NCBI GenBank assembly: GCA_035259145.1 | Contig: DATFWQ010000145.1 | Span: forward strand, 1-34,698 | DNA length: 34,698 bases | From: CF-161 sp035259145 | GTDB taxonomy: Bacteria; Chloroflexota; Dormibacteria; Dormibacterales; Dormibacteraceae | Reading direction: 5' to 3' | In this document: positions 20,051-27,227 of the stretch, in pieces | Layout: the number at the start of each line of letters is the position of its first letter | Numbering within the stretch: the first letter of the stretch is position 1 | Made by a program: the position numbers and the translations under genes | The notes under the pieces: model-generated | Database searches by the model: none | Told to the model about the DNA's origin: nothing | Seen by the model: only the letters and a program-made list of their open reading frames with translations

Positions 20051-21067
20051 TCATGTTATGTGCTCGGCGACCAGACCGGCGGTGAGAGGCGCCAGCAGGA
20101 TGCCGTTGGCTCCGTGGCCCGTCGCCACGACCAGGTTTGGCAGCTGGGAAGATGGCCCGATCACGGGCCGGCCATCTGCGGTCATCGGCCGCAACCCAGC
20201 CGTTGTCCGCTCGACGGCGGCGCCCCTCAGATCTGGTACGGCACGAATCGCAAACTCCAGCAGCCCGGCAACTCCATCAACCGTCGTCCGGTCGTCAAAG
20301 CCCACATCCTCCTCGGTGCTGCCCGCGACCACCGTGCCGTCAGGCTTCGGCACCAGGTAGCTGGACCGCCAGGTCAGCATTCGGCGCAGCACGCTTCTTG
20401 TCGGCCGCAGCACGACGAGCTGACCTCGGCTCGGCCGGACCTCCAGCGGTATCCCGAGCGGGGACGCCAGCGTGGGACTCCACGGGCCGGCGGCCAGGAC
20501 CACAACGTCGGCCTTGACGCGTCCGTCCGCGGTGTGAACCCCCAGGACACGACCGCTGCGAACGCTCACGGCGCCAACCGGCGCCCCCTCACGAATCTCA
20601 GCTCCCTGCATTGCGGCTGTGCGTGCCAACGCCCGGACGAGGCGAATCGGCGTCACTTGAGCTGCCGGGAAGACGGCAGCTCCCCGGACGCGGGGGCTGA
20701 GCCCCGGCTCTTCGACCCGAGCCTCCTTCAGGTCGAGCCAGCGACCAGGTCCGCGGTGAAGGCGGCGCTCCTCTCCGGCCGTGAGAGCTGGGGTGATGAC
20801 TTCCTGGGTGCGGTACTCGACGCTGACGCCCGATCGCTCCGCACGCTCGACCACCTCCGGGAACATCGCCAGGCTGCGTGCGGCCAGATCGAAGACGCTG
20901 GCATCGAGCTCACCGTATGGCGTCAGCAGGCCAGCCGCCGAACCCGAAGCGTGTGAGCCGAGCGTTTCTCGCTCCAGCAGTAGCACCTCGTGGCGGCGCT
21001 CGCGCGTCAATCGCTCGGCGATGGCGCAGCCGATGATGCCGCCGCCGATGATCACGATTCTGGCCAT
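20051..21067 (-). CDS. thiO: FAD-dependent glycine/D-amino-acid oxidase, ThiO-like
   Basis: 338 aa, normal for ThiO. The N-terminal IVIIGGGIIGCAIAERL is the FAD-binding Rossmann motif. SHASGSAAGLLTPYGE and VVLAAGPWS follow, and the C-terminal LRPMTADGRPVIG with ATGHGANGILLAP is diagnostic of the DAO family. ThiO makes iminoglycine for the thiamine thiazole ring. No thiS, thiG or other thiamine gene is nearby, so another amine oxidase role remains possible. It follows the TfoX-like gene by 38 bp. Confidence 0.85.
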   Translation of the reverse strand: MARIVIIGGGIIGCAIAERLTRERRHEVLLLERETLGSHASGSAAGLLTPYGELDASVFDLAARSLAMFPEVVERAERSGVSVEYRTQEVITPALTAGEERRLHRGPGRWLDLKEARVEEPGLSPRVRGAAVFPAAQVTPIRLVRALARTAAMQGAEIREGAPVGAVSVRSGRVLGVHTADGRVKADVVVLAAGPWSPTLASPLGIPLEVRPSRGQLVVLRPTRSVLRRMLTWRSSYLVPKPDGTVVAGSTEEDVGFDDRTTVDGVAGLLEFAIRAVPDLRGAAVERTTAGLRPMTADGRPVIGPSSQLPNLVVATGHGANGILLAPLTAGLVAEHIT

Positions 21068-21105
21068 CGCCCGCCATTCTCGGCGGTTGGATGCTCAACC
21101 CGCCT

Positions 21106-21345
21106 TCAAAGCCGGCGCGCCGCCGCGTCCCTGAGCGCGGCCTTGATCTCCTCCGAAAGGGCGTACCAGCGGACCCCGGTCACTGCACCGTGAAGGGCGT
21201 ACAGCGCGGTCACCTTGATCGCTGCGGGGAACGCGCGCCTGAGGCGAACGTAGGCTTCGATCGCGCCCACTCGCTTCAGGTCTTCCGGAGTCGCTATCCC
21301 GACCGCCCGCAGGCGGGCAGCTGAGACCCGCCCCAGGTTCCTCAT
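21106..21345 (-). CDS. TfoX C-terminal-domain protein
   Basis: 79 aa. MRNLGRVSAARLRAVGI, TPEDLKRVGAIEAY, and ALYALHGAVTGVRWYALSEE follow the TfoX_C (helix-hairpin-helix-like) pattern along its whole length, so it is a stand-alone C-terminal domain. ATG 21345 is supported by GAGGAG 9 nt upstream; longer in-frame extensions run into the SOS promoter. The family is linked to competence in some Proteobacteria, but the role of stand-alone copies is not known. It may share control from the LexA site 64 bp upstream. Confidence 0.82.
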   Translation of the reverse strand: MRNLGRVSAARLRAVGIATPEDLKRVGAIEAYVRLRRAFPAAIKVTALYALHGAVTGVRWYALSEEIKAALRDAAARRL

Positions 21346-21399
21346 CCGCTCCAGCTCCTCGAGCCCTCCGTCCACCTGGTCACAAAGGGGGCCGCCCTC

Positions 21400-21428
21400 T
21401 TGACATATCGAACATTCGTTCGTAGCAT
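21400..21428 (+). promoter_or_regulatory. SOS promoter with LexA box
   Basis: TTGACA (21400-21405) and TAGCAT (21423-21428) are separated by exactly 17 bp. The spacer holds CGAACATTCGTTCG (21409-21422), a perfect palindrome matching the Gram-positive/actinobacterial LexA consensus CGAAC-N4-GTTCG. LexA bound here would block RNA polymerase. Transcription would start near 21435, upstream of the small gene at 21473. Confidence 0.85.
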
Positions 21429-21472
21429 GCTCTTGATTCGCGTCCACGTCAAGCACTTCATCCCCCGCACCG

Positions 21473-21658
21473 ATGCAAACCGAGAAATCGCAGGGCGCCG
21501 TCGGCGCCATCCACTTCCGCTTTGGCGATCAGGCCCTGCTGCCGGCGCTGGAAGCCGCGACCCGGCGTCAGCCGGAGCGCTACGGTGTCGCCGCGGCGCT
21601 GCGCGCCCGATTGCGGCTTCCCACCTCTCCCCGCCTGAGCAGCGCCCTGTACCGGTGA
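21473..21658 (+). CDS. SOS-controlled small protein, unknown function
   Basis: 61 aa, the first gene after the LexA-controlled promoter. The start at ATG 21473 lies about 38 nt after the predicted transcription start. Codon third positions are strongly G/C, as in real genes here. It reads as one soluble alpha/beta unit (GAIHFRFGDQALLPALEAAT, then a basic helix AAALRARLRL). I do not recognise it. Fifteen bases separate it from the next gene. Confidence 0.6.
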   Translation: MQTEKSQGAVGAIHFRFGDQALLPALEAATRRQPERYGVAAALRARLRLPTSPRLSSALYR

Positions 21659-21672
21659 CCTGAGCGAGCGCG

Positions 21673-21924
21673 ATGACGTTCCTTGTCAATCCGCCTATGG
21701 CGATCGAGATCGAAACAGACGCCGGTGGCGTTCCCCGGCACATGAGCGGCGAGCCGCTGGTGGGGCCGGTGCGGCCCGTGCAGCACTGGCTGGCCGACGT
21801 GGACTGGTGGAACCAGCCGGTCCGCCGCGAATACTGGAAGGTTTTGTTCAGAGGCCGCCTGGTGTGTGAGATCTATCGGGATCTCGAACGGGAAGCCTGG
21901 TTCCTCCAGCAGGTGCATGACTGA
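21673..21924 (+). CDS. DUF6504 / ImuB-C-terminal-like small protein
   Basis: 83 aa. HWLADVDWWNQPVRREYWKV, GRLVCEIYRD and a terminal AWFLQQVHD follow the W-rich pattern of DUF6504 proteins and of the tail of ImuB, the inactive Y-family polymerase of the SOS mutasome. The LexA box upstream fits such a link. No imuA, imuB or dnaE2 polymerase gene is in the window, so this would be a free-standing tail module. The assignment rests on pattern memory and needs profile confirmation. Confidence 0.6.
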   Translation: MTFLVNPPMAIEIETDAGGVPRHMSGEPLVGPVRPVQHWLADVDWWNQPVRREYWKVLFRGRLVCEIYRDLEREAWFLQQVHD

Positions 21925-22106
21925 CCATGCCGGCCGTCCGAGCTCGACGTCCCCACGCTCGCCATACCGGACAGCTGTGGATTAGCACTGACCGGGGGCC
22001 ATCAGCTCCTTCGCGCTCGCATGGAACACCTGGTGCAACTTCTTCGGGTCTGTGAGACCTCTTTTGAGATTGGCGTTGAGACCCCCTCCCTGCCACTCTG
22101 GGCCCC

Positions 22107-22709
22107 ATGCCGATTCTCCGTCACCTCACCGAAGGCCGCGTGGCCGCCGTGCTGGAGCCGCTCCTGCTCCTGGCAGTAGTCCTGCTCGTCGCCTGGCACC
22201 TCGTGGCCGGCACGGCCGCTTCTCGCAACAGTGTCGGGGGCGACGTGAGGGGTCTCCGGCGGGGTTCCCTCGTGGCCGCCCTGGGCACCGTGCTCCTGGT
22301 TGGTGGTTGCTCGGCCACGGGCCTCGAGAACGCCAGAGGGACCGGATATCAGCTGATGCTCGGGCAGCCGAACACCTACGCGGTGACCGTGATCTTCCTG
22401 GTTGGGCCGCTCCTGGTCTCGCTCGCCGCTCCGGCTCTCCTGACCGTAGGCCGCCTCTCTGCCCGCAGGACATCACTCATCGTGATCGCATGCTGGCTCG
22501 GCGCCGCCATGGCCCCCATCACCAGCTACGCAGGATTTGTGACCAGCTACGCCGTCTACTGCACGAGCAGGCCGGCTACCGCCGCCGGCGACGCCACCTG
22601 CGCCGCATCCACAGGGGCGCTGGCCGCCATCTGGGGCATCTTCGGCGTGGTGGCGATGCTGCCCTTCGCGGTCCGCCTGCAGGGCCGGATCGCGAAGCAG
22701 GGTCGATGA
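22107..22709 (+). CDS. Small polytopic membrane protein
   Basis: 200 aa with about five hydrophobic segments (roughly 15-35, 52-70, 90-112, 120-145, 168-190). A CTSRPAT...TCAAS loop between the last two may form a disulfide outside the membrane. No family recognised. The 182 bp before it (21925-22106) hold no gene I can support. Its stop overlaps a 62-aa ORF by ATGA. Confidence 0.6.
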   Translation: MPILRHLTEGRVAAVLEPLLLLAVVLLVAWHLVAGTAASRNSVGGDVRGLRRGSLVAALGTVLLVGGCSATGLENARGTGYQLMLGQPNTYAVTVIFLVGPLLVSLAAPALLTVGRLSARRTSLIVIACWLGAAMAPITSYAGFVTSYAVYCTSRPATAAGDATCAASTGALAAIWGIFGVVAMLPFAVRLQGRIAKQGR

Positions 22710-22894
22710 CCCCCTGCCGGCGACACCAAGCAGTCCCGGCGCCGAAGGGCGGCAGTTCGCGTGTGACCTGGCTCGCGTTGTTCTTCCCCACCCCGGATCT
22801 GCGGCAAGCGCGTCTCCAGCTCGCCCTCCACACGAGCAGCCGGTATGCGCTTGACGCCATACTTGACTGGACGCGAGAGCAGCTCAGCCGTTGA
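22706..22894 (+). CDS. Possible 62-aa protein
   Basis: The ATG overlaps the previous stop as ATGA. The C-terminal half (LALFFPTPDLRQARLQLAL, then YALDAILDWTREQLSR) looks like a genuine helical protein, while the first 20 residues are less convincing. It ends 20 bp before the DUF1003 gene. No family recognised. The same frame is open further upstream but is Arg/Pro-rich there, as expected of a shadow. Confidence 0.4.
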   Translation: MTPCRRHQAVPAPKGGSSRVTWLALFFPTPDLRQARLQLALHTSSRYALDAILDWTREQLSR

Positions 22895-22914
22895 GAGGGA
22901 AGTAGGGCTCAGCC

Positions 22915-23433
22915 ATGGCAGTTACGCGAGAGGCCGACGACATCGCCCGCTCGTTGGTCAAGCACCAGCACGACCATCCGCCGGTGCGTGACCTCAACCG
23001 TGAGAGCGACCGGCGAATGCGGTTCCCGCAGCGTGTGGCGGACGACCTCGGACGGGTGGTCGGGAGCTGGACTTTCGTGTTCGTCCAGGTACTGGTGACC
23101 GGATCCTGGCTGGTCCTCAACATCGTTGCCCAGACCAACCATTGGGACGGCTACCCCTTTCTGCTCCTCAACCTCATCATAACCTTCGAGAGCGCGCTCT
23201 GGGCGTCACTGGTACTGATGGCGCTCAATCGCGCGGCCGGCCGCGACCGCCTGCGGGCCCAGCATGACTACGAGCAGCAGGTGAAGGTCGAAGAGGAGAT
23301 GCGGACCCTCATGAGCCACCTCGAGACGCAGGACGAGCTGCTGCTGCAGGTCGTGCAGCGGCTCGACCGCAACGACAGAGAGCTCCGGCGCCTGGCCCGC
23401 CGACTTGGCATCGGAGAACAGCGGGTCGGCTAG
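22915..23433 (+). CDS. DUF1003 family membrane protein
   Basis: 172 aa. A charged N-terminal region precedes two TM helices (about 49-71 and 83-103) with the DUF1003 hallmark YPFLLLNLIITFESALWASLVLMALNR. A cytoplasmic coiled-coil follows (DYEQQVKVEEEMRTLMSHLE). The start is supported by AGTAGGG 7 nt upstream of ATG 22915. Members are inner-membrane proteins of uncertain function. Confidence 0.88.
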   Translation: MAVTREADDIARSLVKHQHDHPPVRDLNRESDRRMRFPQRVADDLGRVVGSWTFVFVQVLVTGSWLVLNIVAQTNHWDGYPFLLLNLIITFESALWASLVLMALNRAAGRDRLRAQHDYEQQVKVEEEMRTLMSHLETQDELLLQVVQRLDRNDRELRRLARRLGIGEQRVG

Positions 23434-23443
23434 CCAAAGAGCG

Positions 23444-24331
23444 GTGGCAGCCGCGGACCCCCGGCTGTATCGGCTCTACCACCTGCTTCGGTGCCCGATC
23501 TGCAGCTCCCAACCCCGGCCCGGCTCCACACGCTGCGGCGGATGCGGACGCTTGTTCGAGATCGAAAGCGGGCTGCTGGACCTCCTACCCGAGGATCTCC
23601 GCGCGGAAGCCGATCATTTTGCCGAGCAGTACCGCGCACTCAGGGTCCGGGAGGGCTGGGCGGCCCCAACGGGTCGAGAGGGTCCCGACCATGCCGATGG
23701 CAGGTGGCAGCGCCGCGTGGAGGCCGTCAAGAGCGCGGTCGCGATTCTTGAGCACGACCTGCCCGCCGACCCGCGACCGGTGGTGGGAGACGTCGGGGCG
23801 GGCGGTGGGTGGGCGGCCCAGCTGTTTTCGCGGGCCGACGTCATCGCCTTCGACCTGCTCGACGCCCCACATGAGCCAGGGCCGGCGCTCAGCGTTCGGG
23901 CCGACATGCGGCGGCTGCCGCTAAAAGAGGGCTCGGTGGACGGCCTTCTTTACACGGCCTCGATCCACTACGTGCCGATAGACGACGCAGTTCGGGAGGC
24001 GGCGCGCGTGCTGAGGCCGGGAGGGCTGCTGGTCGCAATCGAGAGCCCGATGTACGTCGATCACCGGTCCGCCGACGTCGCCGCGGAGCGGAGCGCCAGG
24101 TATTACGCGAGGATGGGATACCCCGAGCTCGCGGTCCACTACCACCCGGTCGACGTTCGCAGGCTCAAAGCTGCTCTGGCGAGGTCCGGCTTTCGGATCG
24201 AGCGCATGGAGATACCCCGAGGATTGTTCAACCTGTGGCGCGGGCTAACTCAGCGCCGCGTGTTGGCGATGGTGGTCAGCCGGTTGGATACGGTCCAGAT
24301 GCCGGCACCAGGCCTCGACACCGCCGGTTGA
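23444..24331 (+). CDS. Zinc-ribbon SAM-dependent methyltransferase
   Basis: About 295 aa. An N-terminal ribbon with CPIC and CGGCG knuckles (Trm112-like, ending LDLLPEDL) is followed by a class I methyltransferase: GDVGAGGGWAAQL (SAM motif I), ADMRRLPLKEGSVDGLLY (motif II/III) and AARVLRPGGLLVAIE. The combination is common in small-molecule and lipid methyltransferases. GTG 23444 lies 10 bp after the DUF1003 stop; a TTG at 23405 would overlap that gene by 29 bp. It converges with the flavoprotein gene, separated by 29 bp. Substrate unknown. Confidence 0.82.
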   Translation: MAAADPRLYRLYHLLRCPICSSQPRPGSTRCGGCGRLFEIESGLLDLLPEDLRAEADHFAEQYRALRVREGWAAPTGREGPDHADGRWQRRVEAVKSAVAILEHDLPADPRPVVGDVGAGGGWAAQLFSRADVIAFDLLDAPHEPGPALSVRADMRRLPLKEGSVDGLLYTASIHYVPIDDAVREAARVLRPGGLLVAIESPMYVDHRSADVAAERSARYYARMGYPELAVHYHPVDVRRLKAALARSGFRIERMEIPRGLFNLWRGLTQRRVLAMVVSRLDTVQMPAPGLDTAG

Positions 24332-24360
24332 AAGGTCTGTTTGCCGGACCCTGCCCCATT

Positions 24361-25809
24361 TCACGGCCGAAGCTCTTCGTGATAATCCGCCTCGACGTTC
24401 ACTGACCACACGTCGTTTGATGCGCCCAGGATGTTCTCGACCGCACACATAGCCGTGTACATGGAATGATCCTGGTTGTTGTATTTGTGCATTCCGTTGC
24501 GCCCGACCGTGTACAGATTGCCCAGGTGTGCCTGGAGCCAGTTCCTGATGACTGTCAGCGCACTCCTGTAGGTCTCGTCGTACACGGGATACGCCCTCGG
24601 CATCCGCACCACATATCCTCCCTCAACGTCCGACTCGTCACAGAGCCCAAGCTGCGCCAGCTCCCGCTTCGCCAGCTCGATCAGTTCCTCGTCGGACATC
24701 GACCAGAGGCCCTCACCCCTCGTGACGAAGTACTCGAGACCAAGGCACGTTCGTCCTTGCTTGACCATGAACGGCGACCACGAGCCGTAGTTCTGGATGC
24801 GCCCGACACTGACGTCTGGATCGTGGATGTAGATCCAGTTGTCGGGGAAGCCCTTCTCTCTGGGAACGATGAGGGCGATCGTGAGGAAATCTCGATACCG
24901 GAGGAGACCCGCTGCGCCAACCACATCGTGCGGGGCTGGAGGGTCCAGCGCCACGATCAGGTCGCTCAGGGGCATCGATGATATGACGGCGCTGGCCGGG
25001 ACCCGTTCGGCAACCCCACCCGACTCCACGGTGACGCCGACCACTTCCCGGCTCCGATGGTGGACTTTCGTCACTCGAGCCTGCATCAGGATCCGAGCGC
25101 CACGCCCTTCACAGATGTCGCGAGCCTTCTCCCACATCATGCCGGGGCCGCACTTCGGATAGTGGAACTCTTCGATCAGGCTTGTGACGTCCTTCTGATT
25201 GCGCCGGGGCAAGATGGCGTTGGTCACCGCCCTCAAGAGAGACAGATTCTTTATGCGCTGAGCCGCCCAGTCCGCCTGTATTCGGGTCGCCGGCATTCCC
25301 CAGACCTTCTCTGTGTACGTCTTGAAGAAGATGCCGTAGAGACGCCTACCGAAGCGAGCGGAAACCCAGCCCTCGAACGTCGACTGATCCGTTGGGGGGC
25401 TGACCTGTGCCCAGGCGTAAGACAGAAAGCAGCGCACTGTTTCAATCAGCCCCAGCCCCTTCAGAGCGTTGAAAGCGCGCAGCGGATAGTCAAACATGTT
25501 GCCGTGATAGTAGATACGGCTCATACGAGGACGGAGCAGGAAATCCTCAGGTCCGAGTATCTCCTCCCAGAGCTCCTGGACAGCCCGCACCTTGGTGAAG
25601 AAGCGATGACCTCCGATGTCAAATCGCCACCCATCGCGCAGGACAGTTCTGGCAAGGCCGCCGACGACTTCGTCGGCTTCGAACACCGTTGGACGGAGGC
25701 CTCGTTCGGTCAGTTCATAGGCTGCCGTCAGGCCGGCGGGGCCCGCCCCGATCACAACCACGTCGCGTGCGCGCCGGGCAATCGGGCCGGCCATGGCTGG
25801 TCGCGTCAC
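24361..25809 (-). CDS. FAD-dependent amine-oxidase / UDP-galactopyranose-mutase-like protein
   Basis: About 482 aa flavoprotein. VVVIGAGPAGLTAAYEL binds the FAD ADP moiety; VGGLARTV and FDIGGHRFF follow. FFKTYTEKVWGMP and the C-terminal VGRNGMHKYNNQDHSM are shared by a COG1232 subgroup related to UDP-galactopyranose mutase and often found with glycosyltransferases. It may act on a sugar nucleotide or lipid for the adjacent glycosylation enzymes. GTG 25809 overlaps the upstream stop as GTGA; ATG 25794 is the alternative. It is the last gene of the long larE-led run. No clear terminator follows. Confidence 0.83.
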   Translation of the reverse strand: MTRPAMAGPIARRARDVVVIGAGPAGLTAAYELTERGLRPTVFEADEVVGGLARTVLRDGWRFDIGGHRFFTKVRAVQELWEEILGPEDFLLRPRMSRIYYHGNMFDYPLRAFNALKGLGLIETVRCFLSYAWAQVSPPTDQSTFEGWVSARFGRRLYGIFFKTYTEKVWGMPATRIQADWAAQRIKNLSLLRAVTNAILPRRNQKDVTSLIEEFHYPKCGPGMMWEKARDICEGRGARILMQARVTKVHHRSREVVGVTVESGGVAERVPASAVISSMPLSDLIVALDPPAPHDVVGAAGLLRYRDFLTIALIVPREKGFPDNWIYIHDPDVSVGRIQNYGSWSPFMVKQGRTCLGLEYFVTRGEGLWSMSDEELIELAKRELAQLGLCDESDVEGGYVVRMPRAYPVYDETYRSALTVIRNWLQAHLGNLYTVGRNGMHKYNNQDHSMYTAMCAVENILGASNDVWSVNVEADYHEELRP

Positions 25810-27227
25810 AAACGGATGAAGATGCGATCCAGCCACACGCTCTCGACCAGGTTGCCAAGCAGCATCAGGAGCAAAGCTGCCGAGGTCACGCCCACTGCCC
25901 ACCGGCGCAGCAAGGGCCGATTACGCCGGTAGGCCAGCACCGCGGTGGGGCCCAGCACCACCAACATCAGAAGGCTCAGCACCAGTGGACTGGGCACCCA
26001 CGCGGTCACCGGACCACCCAACCACCAGTTGGTCGCCGTCGCGCCTCCGAGGACCAGCGTCAGCCCCAACAGCCCGAGTGACTGACGCCTCACGGCCAGG
26101 GCGGCGACCCAGCCCGCTCCGAGATAGACCTCGGGGTAGATGATCTGCCGGTACCAGCCGTACTGTTCTACCTGGCGCTCACCGGCCAGCACAAGCATCG
26201 TCGCCGCGAAGGCGACCGCGGGCCAGACCCCGAACAGCTGCCGGCGCCAGTTGTTTCTGGCTGCCATCAGCCCGAGGCCGATCCAGCCAAGCAGCCACCA
26301 CCCATCGCGCAGTCGCCGGTTGATACCTGCAGGGGCGCTGATGAAGTCGAAAGCGGACATCACTCCGATCCGGAACCCGGCGTGAACGCTCTGGGCGCGG
26401 AGGAACAGGCCCCAGTCGATGAAGGCACCGTAGAGGGCAAAGATCAGAAGCCCAGCCAGCCCGCCACAGCCCACGGCGGCAGCCAGGCGCCAGCGTCCCG
26501 ACGCGACCAGGATCACAGCGGTTATGCCTGCGATCGCGATCCCGGAGACCTTCAGGAGAGGCGCGGCAACACAGCAGACGACCAGAGCCATCTCGGTCCA
26601 GACCCCGCTCCGGCGATCGACGACCCGGAAGCCGAGCAGTAGAGCGACCAGAAGCAGGACGGCCTGCAGCGACTCGGGCTCGGCCTGCCGGCCCAGGAGG
26701 ATGGCGCCGGGGGTGGAGGCCAGCAGCGCCGCACCGCAGATTGCGGCCAGCGGCCCGAGGAAGCGCCGGCCCAGGAAGTAGGTGAGCGGTACCGTCATGG
26801 TGCTGAAGAGCACCGGCAGAAACCGCACCTGGGCGGCTGAGAACCCGGTCATGTCCCGCACGCCCAGCAGCCAAACCCAACCACCCATCAGCAGCGAGAA
26901 AAGAGGCGGGTGGTCCAACCAGTGGTGGACGGTAGGCACCGTGACCCCGAACGCCGTGTAAGGAATGTATGCCGGGTACCCCGGTGCAAATGACCACGTG
27001 TACGCGTCGCCGTGCAGGATCAGGTTCAGGCCTGCCCACGTGAACTGGATCTCGTCGAGGTTGTCAGTGAACAGCGGCGCGTCGCTGACCTGGTGGAACC
27101 GTAGAAACAGTGCGAGGACGGTCACCGCCACCAGTGCGACGACCTCCCAGCGCGGCCAGGTCAGCGGCAGCGCGAGCGGCCTTGTGACCTGTGCCTCAGC
27201 GGACCCGATAGACCGTGTAGCCGCCAC
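25806..27227 (-). CDS. GT39/ArnT-like membrane glycosyltransferase
   Basis: About 473 aa with 10 or more TM segments. The first extracytoplasmic loop carries NLDEIQFTWAG, with the DE catalytic pattern of GT-C enzymes. HWLDHPPLFSLLMGG and GRQAEPESLQ are typical of the PMT_2/ArnT group. It should transfer a sugar from a polyprenyl-phosphate donor on the outer face of the membrane. GTG 27227 (32-bp overlap with the upstream gene) was chosen; longer forms would overlap by 160 bp and add a Thr/Arg-rich, non-hydrophobic segment. The stop overlaps the flavoprotein start as GTGA. Confidence 0.8.
   Translation of the reverse strand: MAATRSIGSAEAQVTRPLALPLTWPRWEVVALVAVTVLALFLRFHQVSDAPLFTDNLDEIQFTWAGLNLILHGDAYTWSFAPGYPAYIPYTAFGVTVPTVHHWLDHPPLFSLLMGGWVWLLGVRDMTGFSAAQVRFLPVLFSTMTVPLTYFLGRRFLGPLAAICGAALLASTPGAILLGRQAEPESLQAVLLLVALLLGFRVVDRRSGVWTEMALVVCCVAAPLLKVSGIAIAGITAVILVASGRWRLAAAVGCGGLAGLLIFALYGAFIDWGLFLRAQSVHAGFRIGVMSAFDFISAPAGINRRLRDGWWLLGWIGLGLMAARNNWRRQLFGVWPAVAFAATMLVLAGERQVEQYGWYRQIIYPEVYLGAGWVAALAVRRQSLGLLGLTLVLGGATATNWWLGGPVTAWVPSPLVLSLLMLVVLGPTAVLAYRRNRPLLRRWAVGVTSAALLLMLLGNLVESVWLDRIFIRL

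Noticed and set aside
22052..22705. Long plus-strand frame overlapping the membrane protein at 22107
   Set aside because: Arg/Pro/His-rich in this part, while the overlapping frame gives clean TM helices. Only its last 62 codons, after an ATGA junction, look plausible.
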